A DNA stretch of 39,426 nucleotides. Source: Lutimaribacter_A marinistellae. Its GTDB lineage: Bacteria; Pseudomonadota; Alphaproteobacteria; Rhodobacterales; Rhodobacteraceae. Of the stretch, positions 9,658-17,349 are shown piece after piece. Below the pieces are notes generated by a model. That model was not told the origin of the DNA, ran no database searches, and saw only the letters and a list, made by a program, of their open reading frames with translations. The translations under genes were made by a program, and so were the position numbers. The stretch lies in the NCBI RefSeq assembly GCF_042648365.1, contig NZ_JBHRXI010000051.1, positions 1 through 39,426 on the forward strand, in the 5' to 3' direction. Position 1 is the stretch's first letter. Each line of letters opens with the position of its first letter.

Positions 9658-10973
9658 CGCTCGCGCATCGCCTCTAGCCGCGCCTTCCGGAAAGGTTTGA
9701 GCAAGTAGTCCAGTACCGTCCGTTCGCCCGTAAGTATATCGACAGCGGCGACCATGCCGGGCCGTATCTCGAAGGTTTCGCCGCGCCACTCCAAGGCGTT
9801 TTCGTTCGTCTCGACAATTGCCGGGAAAAAAATCTCACCGGTGGCTTCGTCCTGCTCGGCGTCTGCGCCCACCCGGATCACGCGACCATCGAGCGCTCCA
9901 TAGATCGTAAAGTCGAACGACGTGAGTTTTACGCTTGCCGGGAGGTCGGGATAAACAAAGGCAACATCTTCGGGACGAAGTCGTACATCCACCTGCAGCT
10001 TGCCATCCTTGGGCACGATCCGCAGAAGCTCTTCGCCCGGCGCCACGACCGATCCCAGAGTGTTCACATTTAACACCGAAACGATCCCACTGACAGGCGC
10101 CCTGAGGGCGGCGCGGGAAACGACATCGCTTGCGCTGCGGATACTTTCCTCGATTACGCTCATCTGGTTGAGCGTGTCCGAGCGTTCGAGGCTGATCTCG
10201 GCCCGACGCTGCAATTCCAACTCCCTGAGCCTGGCTTCGGCTTCGACGAAGGCTGCGTTCGCCTGAAGCGCACGGCTGGTAAGGCTGTCCTGTTCTTGCC
10301 GCCGCGCCGATAGCTCTCGTTCGATCGGGATAATCTGAGCTCGGGGAATGACCCCGCTTTCGGTCTTTAGCTGGATTTCTTCCTGCAATAGTGAAATGCC
10401 TTCGGCCACCCTTGCAGTCGCAGCGGAGATTTCTTCCAACTCACGTTGCCTTTGGTTGATCTGCGCCTCCAGAACAGCGCGCTGACCTACGAAACTGGCA
10501 AGGCGGCTGTCGAAACTGGCAATCTCTCGCAAGGCTAACGGACTTTCGGGGTCGATCACTTCTCGATCGAATGCCAGGCGATCTCGATCCTGCAACTCGG
10601 CTTCCAGCCTGAGGCTGCGCGCAGTGAGCGCGCGCATCTGCGCCTGCAATTCACCGAGAGACGCGGAAGAACCAGTATCGTCAATGCGGATAAGGATTTG
10701 TCCAAGCTCCACCCGGTCACCTTCGGACACCAGGATTTCGCGAACTATTCCACCTTCGAGACTTTCCACAACGCGGGCTTGTCCTGACGGCACCACCCGG
10801 CCAGTCGCGCGTGCGATTTCTTCTATCCGAGCCCGCGACGCCCAGAAGATCGCTGCCCCGATCAAAAAGACAAAAACCAAAAGCAACAAAGTCAGCAGAC
10901 GCGACGAACGGCCCAGACGCCCCGGCGTTTCGCCTTGCGCGAAGTCGCGTAGCGTCCAGTCCTGCGGGCTCAT
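9654..10973 (-). CDS. HlyD/LapC-family periplasmic adaptor (membrane fusion protein) of type I secretion system
   Basis: This 439-residue protein should bridge the inner-membrane ABC exporter and the TolC channel. It has a short cytoplasmic N-terminus, one membrane segment at about residues 26-44 (LLTLLLLVFVF region), a biotinyl-lipoyl half-motif around SLEGGIVREI, a long coiled coil rich in Glu, Arg and Gln (about 105-275), the second lipoyl half at LRAPVSGIV, and a beta-barrel with the family's late IRPGM motif. The ATG at 10973 overlaps the end of the ABC gene by four bases (ATGA), so the two are translationally coupled. Its TAG stop overlaps the TAA stop of the convergent adhesin within CTAA. 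The neighbouring adhesin is the obvious substrate, but that pairing is inferred from position. Confidence 0.93.
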   Translation of the reverse strand: MSPQDWTLRDFAQGETPGRLGRSSRLLTLLLLVFVFLIGAAIFWASRARIEEIARATGRVVPSGQARVVESLEGGIVREILVSEGDRVELGQILIRIDDTGSSASLGELQAQMRALTARSLRLEAELQDRDRLAFDREVIDPESPLALREIASFDSRLASFVGQRAVLEAQINQRQRELEEISAATARVAEGISLLQEEIQLKTESGVIPRAQIIPIERELSARRQEQDSLTSRALQANAAFVEAEARLRELELQRRAEISLERSDTLNQMSVIEESIRSASDVVSRAALRAPVSGIVSVLNVNTLGSVVAPGEELLRIVPKDGKLQVDVRLRPEDVAFVYPDLPASVKLTSFDFTIYGALDGRVIRVGADAEQDEATGEIFFPAIVETNENALEWRGETFEIRPGMVAAVDILTGERTVLDYLLKPFRKARLEAMRER

Positions 10974-13066
10974 GCTGTGCCCCGACCGAGACTGGCCAGG
11001 ACCTTTGCGCGTTCGCCATCCTGCGACAGGGTGCCTTGTTCCAGCACGATGACGCGATCCACGAGTTTCAGCAGGCTGGTCCGATGCGTCGAGACGATCA
11101 GGGTCATGGGGCGCAGTTCAAGCAAGGCTTCGAGCCGCGCGATGAAAAACCGTTCGCTGGCCGTATCCATCGAGGAGGTCGGTTCGTCGAGAATGAGCAC
11201 GCGCGGTTTCGGCAACAACGCTCGCGCCAAGGCGACCAACTGACGTTGCCCACCGGATAGGTTTGCCCCCCGTTCGGATATCTGCATGGCGAGGCCTTGC
11301 GGGTTCTTTGCCGCCAACCTGTCGACACCCGTCAACCTGGCAACTTGAATAACGTCATCGATACTGGCCTGCGGCATGCCAAAGGCGATGTTTTCGGCCA
11401 AGGTTCCCGAAAACAGGACCGCGTTTTGCGGCACCAACTGTACATCCTTTCGCAGATTGGCCGGATTAATCTGTGACAGGTTCAACCCATCGACGGTTAC
11501 CAGCCCCCCGGTCGGTTCGTACAAACCGCTCATCAGGCGTGTGAGACTGGTCTTGCCCGCGCCCACCGGTCCGATCAGTCCGATCCGCTCGCCCCCGGTT
11601 GTGGAAAAGGAGATGTCCTTTAGCGCCGGAACCTGCGAGCCGGGATACTCGAGCGAGACGTTTCGGAACTCGTATGCACCCCTCTCGACGCGGGCCGCGA
11701 CTTTCGCACCGGGTTTGGATTTATGCGACGGCCTTGCCATCAGGGCGTTGAGACTCCTGAGGGTCGACGCAGCGAAGCTGCCGCGCACGAACAGACCGGC
11801 CAGCGCCGCCGTCGGGGCCAATGCGCGGCCCGAAAGGATCATGGCTGCAATGACGGCGCCCATCGTCAGCCCACCCTCCAGGGCAAGATAGACGCCGATG
11901 ATGACGATCCCAACCGAGGAAGCCTGTTGCGCCAGCCCAGTCATGGTGGTCACGAAAGTGGCCAACGCCTTGCTCCGTTCACCAGCGCGCGCGCTTTCGG
12001 CGACCTGCCGCTCCCATCTTGCCTGCATGCGCCCTTGGCCGGCGATTGCCTTGAGCGTCTCAAGTTCCGTGACTGCCTCGGTCGCCACCGCATTCTTTAC
12101 CCCGGTCATCTGTCGCGATGCATTCGATGCGCGGTTCAACGGGACGATCACCGCCAGCCCGAGAACAAGCACAAAGGCAAGCGCGGCTGCAGGCGGATAG
12201 GCCAGCGGTCCGCCGATATAGGCGATGACCGCAATGAACAAGAAGCTGAACAATAGATCGGTGAGCGTCGCCACAGTCTGCGACGAAAAGAAATCCCGGA
12301 CCTGTTCGTAATCCTTCAACGTGTTGATTGTCGCGCCGGAAGGTTGCGCGTTTTCCTGCAGTTTGAGATCGGCAATGTGTCGGAAGATCGATGATGAAAC
12401 TGCCAAGTCCACGTTTCGGCCAACGCGATTGACGATAGAGGACCTGATCCACTTCAGGCCCGCGTCGAAGAACAACGCGATCCCGACGGCTGCCACAAGG
12501 GACCACAGTGTAACAAGGGCAGCTGTCGGAAAGACGCGATCATACACGTTCATGGTAAAGATCGGAACTGCGAGGCCAAGTACATTGACGAGCACAGATG
12601 CCAGTATCACTTGAAGATACTCGGGCCAATACCGCCGCACGACACCCCAGAACCAATGCCCGTCCGCCGCGGTCGAAGAGGTGGCCGGGCCGGTGTCCAG
12701 AACCGTCTGGTCATTGCGTAGCAGGAGGACGTGACCGGAATGCTCTTGAGCAAGGTCCTTGCGATCCATCTCTATCGGATCATCCGAACGCAATGGCCAG
12801 ATCACCGTCACGGCATCGCCCTTGACCTCAATCAGCACACAAGCCTCTCGACCACGCAAGAACAGAACCGCAGGTAACACGTTTCCGGGCAAGGCAGAGA
12901 GTCTGCGCCGAATAAGCGTCGCGCGAAAACCATGCTGTTCGGCGGCGAGAACGGCCAGACCGGGCGTCAGCAAACCGTCTGCGGGCAGCGGTAAACCTGC
13001 CAGAAGGGCATCCACCCCGACATCTCGTCCCGCCAGCCGTGCACAAGCCGCAAGCGCCTGTGCCAA
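10970..13066 (-). CDS. Type I secretion permease/ATPase (LapB/HlyB-like ABC exporter)
   Basis: The order is a degenerate C39-peptidase-like N-terminal domain (about 1-125), a six-helix ABC transmembrane domain, then a nucleotide-binding domain. The last has Walker A GPVGAGKT, Q-loop VPQNAV, signature LSGGQRQ, Walker B VLILDEPT and H-loop STHRTS. It should export the giant adhesin. The coordinates use the only conventional in-frame start, a TTG at 13066 with no good Shine-Dalgarno. The conserved DPL segment of LapB-like N-termini lies just upstream in frame, and the frame stays open back to the TolC stop at 13210, so the true start is probably further upstream. An ATT at 13183 with AGG nine bases before it would give 737 residues, closer to the family length of about 720-740. 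A TGA stop ends the gene. Confidence 0.92.
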   Translation of the reverse strand: MAQALAACARLAGRDVGVDALLAGLPLPADGLLTPGLAVLAAEQHGFRATLIRRRLSALPGNVLPAVLFLRGREACVLIEVKGDAVTVIWPLRSDDPIEMDRKDLAQEHSGHVLLLRNDQTVLDTGPATSSTAADGHWFWGVVRRYWPEYLQVILASVLVNVLGLAVPIFTMNVYDRVFPTAALVTLWSLVAAVGIALFFDAGLKWIRSSIVNRVGRNVDLAVSSSIFRHIADLKLQENAQPSGATINTLKDYEQVRDFFSSQTVATLTDLLFSFLFIAVIAYIGGPLAYPPAAALAFVLVLGLAVIVPLNRASNASRQMTGVKNAVATEAVTELETLKAIAGQGRMQARWERQVAESARAGERSKALATFVTTMTGLAQQASSVGIVIIGVYLALEGGLTMGAVIAAMILSGRALAPTAALAGLFVRGSFAASTLRSLNALMARPSHKSKPGAKVAARVERGAYEFRNVSLEYPGSQVPALKDISFSTTGGERIGLIGPVGAGKTSLTRLMSGLYEPTGGLVTVDGLNLSQINPANLRKDVQLVPQNAVLFSGTLAENIAFGMPQASIDDVIQVARLTGVDRLAAKNPQGLAMQISERGANLSGGQRQLVALARALLPKPRVLILDEPTSSMDTASERFFIARLEALLELRPMTLIVSTHRTSLLKLVDRVIVLEQGTLSQDGERAKVLASLGRGTA

Positions 13067-13207
13067 GGGGTCACTTTGAAGACGTCCGAAGTCCCATTCA
13101 CGAACGGATGGCTCTGGCCTCTGAACCGAAGGATTCAGCTGTATGCGCGCTTTCTGCGTGGTTTGATCGGAAGAGTCGGTAATGTGACGATCCCTGTCAG
13201 ATTGCGT

Positions 13208-14641
13208 TTACCTGTCGCTAACGGACTTGCGCCAATCCTTGAAGGTTTTTGCGTCGAACTGGGTTTCGCTACTGGTCTCGTTCAGGCCAGGCGCTCCAAC
13301 CCGCTCACGGGCATAGGCACGCGCATCCTCGGGGCGATCGATCCCGAGAGATGGCAGAAGAATGCCGATCGACGCAAGAACCCGGTACTCGGCATAAGTG
13401 GCCAGGCTGCGCGCGTTCACAAGGTTTGCCTCCGCTTGAAACAACGCGTTCTGGGTATTCAAGACATCAAGGAGTGAACGGCTCCCGACGCGGTATTCCT
13501 CTTCGTAGACGCCGCGCAAACTGCGGGAAAGGTCGGCTTGTGACTGGATCGTCTGCAACCTGCGCCGCGCAGAATTCAACGTAGCCCAAGATTGACGAAC
13601 CTCGCTTTCGACGCGACGCGTATGGCCAAGAAGATGCGCGCGCGATTCATTGACACGGCGCGATTGCTCTTGCCGGACCGCCCGCTTGCGTTTGCCTTGA
13701 AACTCATGCCGGACAACAAGACCGACGCGGGCGTCGCGACGGTCCCCGACGAACCCGCCGACATCTTCGCCAAAGCGACCATCTGCTTCGAGATTCAGGG
13801 TCGGATACCGATTGGCGTTAGCGCGACGGGCCAATGCCTCGGCGGCGCCGACATCTGATTGCATGAACTTTATGGTCGGATTGTCGCTTCGCGCCCGCGC
13901 AACCGCAGTTTCGAGCGATGCAGGCACGCTCGAAGAAATCCTGGGGACCGATCCGAGGCTGCCGGGCTTTACCCCGACCGTTTCGAGGAAAAGTGTTTCG
14001 ACGTCTTCCAGGTTCAACTGGAACTCGAGAACCGTATCCTCGGCGAGCCAGACGCGCTCCTCGGCCTGCTGCAAGTCACCCGGGCCGACCACGCCACGAT
14101 CAAAGCCGGTTCGAAGGCGTGAATAAACATTGCGGTGGTAGGTCAAGTTATCGCGTGCGAGCGCCACCAGCGCGCGGCTCCGCAATACATCCGAGAAAAG
14201 CCGGACGGCCTCAAGCGAAAGCACCTCGGACCGTTCCATGACGCGATAGGCGGCCGCGTCGATGCGATAGGCTTGGCGTTCGATCTCCGAGCGGGTCTCG
14301 TACCCGTCGAAAAGCATCTGCGAGATGCGGGCACTCAACTCATAACCTGAGATCGTTCCAGAGGCGGCGCCCAGATCCGGTGATGCAGTGCCTTGGTTCC
14401 GGCTTGCGCCTGCCCATGCCTCCAGTTCGACGCGGGGTGTACGAAAGCTCTGCGCCTGCTCAAGTTCGAATTCGATGGCTTGTTTGTTGGCAGCCGCCGC
14501 CTCGATCTCGGGGTTGGTCTCAAGAACGTAAAGAATGGTATCGGTCAAAGAAAGCGTATCGGCCTTCAACGGCTCCACCAGTGCCATGAAAGCAAACATG
14601 GCCAACGCCGAGATACGCGAACAAGACTTCCTCATCCTCAT
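13208..14641 (-). CDS. TolC-family outer membrane efflux/secretion protein (LapE/AggA-like)
   Basis: This 477-residue protein has an N-terminal signal peptide (basic start, hydrophobic core around SALAMFAFMALV, likely cleavage after LKA near residue 28). Two tandem OEP repeats follow, rich in long amphipathic helices, with the typical GYELSARISQMLFDGYET stretch and a later NTQNALFQAEANLVNAR stretch. It should form the outer membrane channel of the adhesin exporter. The ATG at 14641 has AAGG about ten bases upstream; a second ATG two codons later is also possible. The gene is first in the tolC-ABC-HlyD operon and divergent from the OmpA-domain gene, with 160 bases between the start codons. The last 30 residues look like an extra periplasmic tail. 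Confidence 0.92.
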   Translation of the reverse strand: MRMRKSCSRISALAMFAFMALVEPLKADTLSLTDTILYVLETNPEIEAAAANKQAIEFELEQAQSFRTPRVELEAWAGASRNQGTASPDLGAASGTISGYELSARISQMLFDGYETRSEIERQAYRIDAAAYRVMERSEVLSLEAVRLFSDVLRSRALVALARDNLTYHRNVYSRLRTGFDRGVVGPGDLQQAEERVWLAEDTVLEFQLNLEDVETLFLETVGVKPGSLGSVPRISSSVPASLETAVARARSDNPTIKFMQSDVGAAEALARRANANRYPTLNLEADGRFGEDVGGFVGDRRDARVGLVVRHEFQGKRKRAVRQEQSRRVNESRAHLLGHTRRVESEVRQSWATLNSARRRLQTIQSQADLSRSLRGVYEEEYRVGSRSLLDVLNTQNALFQAEANLVNARSLATYAEYRVLASIGILLPSLGIDRPEDARAYARERVGAPGLNETSSETQFDAKTFKDWRKSVSDR

Positions 14642-14739
14642 CGTGAAATGCCCTTCTGCTTCCGTCCGTTGACGTCTGCGGCTCCTGCCACCTCACCATC
14701 GCAACTTAGATCAACCCACACGCCTTGCATACACAATCC

Positions 14740-14768
14740 TTGCGAAATGAAACGACACTGTCCACAAT
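14740..14768 (+). promoter_or_regulatory. Candidate sigma-70-type promoter for the OmpA-domain gene
   Basis: TTGCGA at 14740-14745, a 17-base spacer and CACAAT at 14763-14768 match the -35/-10 consensus at four of six positions each. Transcription would start near 14775, giving a leader of about 27 bases with GGGG just before the ATG. The rest of the 160-base divergent region presumably also holds the tolC promoter, which I could not place. Confidence 0.35.
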
Positions 14769-14801
14769 GTGTGACATACATGCGGACCACCGGGGTTTGT
14801 G

Positions 14802-15497
14802 ATGCGGAACTGGTTTCAGTCTCTTGTCTTTGGCATCGTTTTCTCGTGCCTTGCGTCGATCGGATTGGCGCAGACATTCGGCACAGTGAATTTCGAATTC
14901 GACTCCGATCAACTCGACGAGTCCGGGCGAGCGCAAGTGCTCGAGATCGCCGAGGCGCTGAAGGCGATCGACACGTACAAGCCGACAGTCGTGGTCGGTT
15001 ACACGGACGCAGTCGGCAGTTCCGCTTACAACGATAATCTGGGCCTGCGCCGGGCTCGGACCGTTGCTCAGGCATTGATCGCAGCCGGCGTTCCCGTCGA
15101 CAGGGTGGACACGATCCAGAGCCGCGGAGAACGAGAGCTTCTAGTCGCTGTACGCACTCCGGAAAGATTGAACCGTCGGGTGACTGTGGGGCTCGGCCAA
15201 ATTCTTGCCGCCTGTCGCAGTTATCGGGATGTTCCGCTTTCCCAGGACGATATTGGCGACACGCTGCAAGCAGATCTTGTGGCACAGGTCGTGGATGCGC
15301 GCAGCGTGTACCAACAACTGACCCAAACCGGCGGCAACCCATCGGCCTTCCAGATGGCAGGGGCGGCACGTTCGGATTGCGAACAGGCTGCGGGGTATTC
15401 TGGAGACTCGATTCGAAAGCTTGAATATGCGAAGCGGTGCATGTGCAGTACAGCCCGCATGGACGTCGCGCTTGGCCGTGTGCCACCACCGAGTTAA
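14802..15497 (+). CDS. Exported OmpA-domain protein next to adhesin secretion genes
   Basis: This 231-residue protein has a signal peptide (hydrophobic core LVFGIVFSCLASIG, likely cleavage after GLA near residue 23). It is followed directly by an OmpA C-terminal peptidoglycan-binding domain: FEFDSDQL, GYTDAVGSSAYN, LRRART, and N-RRVTV at the end. The Asp and Arg that bind diaminopimelate in this family are present. There is no beta-barrel. The last 90 or so residues are unassigned and hold four cysteines, including a CMC motif near the end. ATG 14802 is preferred over the overlapping GTG at 14799 because GGGG lies seven bases before it. OmpA-domain proteins sit in Bpf-type adhesin operons of Shewanella, so a link to anchoring or stabilising the secretion apparatus is a reasonable inference. 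Confidence 0.85.
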   Translation: MRNWFQSLVFGIVFSCLASIGLAQTFGTVNFEFDSDQLDESGRAQVLEIAEALKAIDTYKPTVVVGYTDAVGSSAYNDNLGLRRARTVAQALIAAGVPVDRVDTIQSRGERELLVAVRTPERLNRRVTVGLGQILAACRSYRDVPLSQDDIGDTLQADLVAQVVDARSVYQQLTQTGGNPSAFQMAGAARSDCEQAAGYSGDSIRKLEYAKRCMCSTARMDVALGRVPPPS

Positions 15498-15680
15498 CTC
15501 CTAAATCGCAATCAGCGACGATATGACGGCTCTCTAGGCAGTTCATCGAAAGCCGAGGGGACGCGCCCTTCCATTCGCATTTTTTTGCATCCCCAGAGTT
15601 GCTCCGACGTCATTGTCGCTGCGTTGCAGAAATTTCATGATGCATGTGCATCATTGCCCGGACTCAGCCGGAGCGATGCC
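15498..15680. other. Intergenic region between ompA-domain gene and fabI-like gene
   Basis: This 183-base gap holds no convincing gene. A run of seven T at 15580-15586 follows a weak GC-rich AGGG/CCCT hairpin and could end the upstream transcript, but the stem is too short to call a terminator. An eight-base-arm palindrome lies closer to the downstream gene and is listed separately. Confidence 0.5.
15637..15654. promoter_or_regulatory. Perfect palindrome, candidate operator upstream of fabI-like gene
   Basis: ATGATGCA-TG-TGCATCAT is a perfect inverted repeat with eight-base arms and a two-base centre, ending 26 bases before the ATG at 15681. Its position over or just after the likely promoter suits a repressor site. 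It contains TGC-N4-GCA, loosely like the TGC-rich sites described for the polyhydroxyalkanoate regulator PhaR in Rhodobacter and Paracoccus. That identity is speculation. Confidence 0.45.
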
Positions 15681-16445
15681 ATGTTTTCCCTGAACCAGAT
15701 GAAGGCTCTCGTCGTCGGTGTCGCGAATGACAACTCGATTGCATGGGGGTGCGCCAAGGCTTTTCGGGAGCAAGGCGCGGACATTGCGGTGACCTATCTC
15801 AACGAAAAGGCTGAACCCCATGTGCGACCACTGGCGGAACAACTTGGGTCCGAGATCATCCTGCCTCTTGACGTGCAGAAGCCGGACGAGATGGAAACCG
15901 TTTTCGGCGAAGTCGAGCGCAAGTGGGGCAAGTTGGATATCCTGTTGCACTCCATCGCCTTTGCACCACGTGACGATCTGCACGGCCGTGTCATCGACTG
16001 CTCGGCTGAGGGCTTCAAACTCACCATGGATATTTCTGTTCATTCGTTCTTGCGGATGGTGCGGATGGCCGAGCCGCTGATGGCCTGGGGCGGCACCTGC
16101 ATGTCGGTATCGTTTTTCGGCTCTCACCGGGTGGTCAGGAATTACAACATGATGGGGCCGGTCAAGGCCGCTCTCGAAAGCTCGGTGCGCTATGCTGCGG
16201 CCGAGCTTGGTGAGAAGGGCATTTCGGTACATGCCCTTTCGCCCGGTCCGCTCAAGACACGTGCGGCGTCGGGTATCGGGCACTTCGACGAAATGCTGAA
16301 CACCGCCTCTGATCGCGCTCCCATGCATGTCCTTGCCTCGATCGAGGACATCGGGGCCACGGCGGTATTCCTCGCCTCGCGCGAAGCCCGGAACCTTACG
16401 GGCGGGGTACACGAAATCGACGGCGGCTATTCGATTACGGCATAG
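15681..16445 (+). CDS. FabI-like enoyl-[acyl-carrier-protein]/enoyl-CoA reductase (SDR family)
   Basis: This 254-residue short-chain dehydrogenase has the FabI pattern: a GVANDNSIAWG nucleotide-binding segment (13-23), LDV at 63-65, HSIAFAP (90-96), NYNMMGPVKA with Tyr155 and Lys162, SPGPLKTRAASGI, and a closing GGVHEIDGGYS. It would reduce a trans-2-enoyl thioester using NADH or NADPH. The first of the two tyrosines of FabI (Tyr146 in E. coli) aligns with Phe145 here. The ATG at 15681 is chosen because GGAG lies seven bases upstream and FabI proteins start just before this motif; the frame is open further upstream. The gene is ten bases ahead of the DUF3141 gene, so the two form an operon. 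That pairing suggests a role in hydroxyalkanoate or CoA-thioester metabolism rather than bulk fatty acid synthesis. Confidence 0.85.
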   Translation: MFSLNQMKALVVGVANDNSIAWGCAKAFREQGADIAVTYLNEKAEPHVRPLAEQLGSEIILPLDVQKPDEMETVFGEVERKWGKLDILLHSIAFAPRDDLHGRVIDCSAEGFKLTMDISVHSFLRMVRMAEPLMAWGGTCMSVSFFGSHRVVRNYNMMGPVKAALESSVRYAAAELGEKGISVHALSPGPLKTRAASGIGHFDEMLNTASDRAPMHVLASIEDIGATAVFLASREARNLTGGVHEIDGGYSITA

Positions 16446-16455
16446 GAGAAACGAC

Positions 16456-17346
16456 GTGACGAACGTCTACGACATACTGAACCTGACAGAACTCCAGCCG
16501 CTTTCCGACCCCTCGTCCGGTACGATCAGCCTATTGGAGGAGGTGACAAAACACCTCGAAGCGGACGCAGATGACGCCGCCGCGACAGGCAGACTTCTCG
16601 CCACAGCTTGGCAACGACAGACTACGCATATCCACAAGCATCATTCCAAGCGCGCCAAAGCAAATGCCGACAGGTTGAATGCGCTCGGTCACGCGATGCT
16701 CGAAGCGGGCAAGGAGCGGTCGCTGGCAGGGCATTGGCAGGATTACCTTCGCGACTCCCGGGAAAGGATGATGCTGACGCTGGATGCGCTACGCGAGCGT
16801 GGCGACGTCTTTCTGGAACATGAGGCGGCAGGTTGTCCCCCGGTCCTCGCCTATGACTATGAAGTGATCATGGATGGGCGAGACTTACTGCACAGTTCGA
16901 ATTACCTGCTGCTCAAGATCCTGCCCCCTGAAGGCTGCGAGATCGACGAAACCAAACAACCTTTTATCGTGATTGATCCGCGCGCAGGACACGGTCCCGG
17001 CATTGGTGGATTCAAGACGGACAGCCAGGTGGGAGTGGCACTTCGTGGCGGGCATCCGATCTATTTCGTGGCCTTCCGTCGCATGCCCGAACCGGGACAA
17101 TTCGTTTCTCACGTCACCCGTGCCGAGGCCGCCTTTGTCCGCGAGGTTCAGCGCTTGCACCCGCAGGCCGCCAAACCCGTTGTCATGGGCAATTGCCAGG
17201 GCGGTTGGGCAACGCTGTTGCTGGCCGCGACCAACCCCGACGTTACCGGGCCGATTGTCCTCAACGGTGCACCGGTTGCCACCTGGTCCGGGCAGGTAGG
17301 CGAGAACCCGATGCGTTACAACGGCGGGGTACTCGGAGGAACTTGA
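16456..17346 (+). CDS. N-terminal half of split DUF3141 protein (nucleophile half)
   Basis: If the TGA is obeyed, this 296-residue product contains a helical N-terminal region (about 1-130, including HIHKHHSKRAK) and the first half of the alpha/beta-hydrolase fold. The fold part has GGHPIYFVAFRR and the nucleophile elbow VVMGNCQGGWA with Cys247. It ends at MRYNGGVLGGT, immediately before the TGA. Alone it lacks the acid and histidine of the catalytic triad and should be inactive. Confidence 0.6.
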   Translation: MTNVYDILNLTELQPLSDPSSGTISLLEEVTKHLEADADDAAATGRLLATAWQRQTTHIHKHHSKRAKANADRLNALGHAMLEAGKERSLAGHWQDYLRDSRERMMLTLDALRERGDVFLEHEAAGCPPVLAYDYEVIMDGRDLLHSSNYLLLKILPPEGCEIDETKQPFIVIDPRAGHGPGIGGFKTDSQVGVALRGGHPIYFVAFRRMPEPGQFVSHVTRAEAAFVREVQRLHPQAAKPVVMGNCQGGWATLLLAATNPDVTGPIVLNGAPVATWSGQVGENPMRYNGGVLGGT

Positions 17347-17349
17347 GTG
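17335..17349 (+). promoter_or_regulatory. Strong Shine-Dalgarno with overlapping stop/restart (GGAGGA-N6-GTG)
   Basis: GGAGGA at 17335-17340 encodes the last two glycines before the TGA and lies six bases before GTG at 17347; TGA and GTG are directly adjacent. A terminating ribosome could reinitiate here, or at ATG 17353. This layout is ideal for translational coupling, although GGAGGA may be there simply because it encodes Gly-Gly. Confidence 0.5.

Noticed and set aside
17344..17346. Selenocysteine or general TGA-to-Trp recoding in the DUF3141 gene
   Set aside because: The expected residue is Trp rather than Cys, no obvious SECIS-like hairpin follows, and TGA ends many normal genes in this window.
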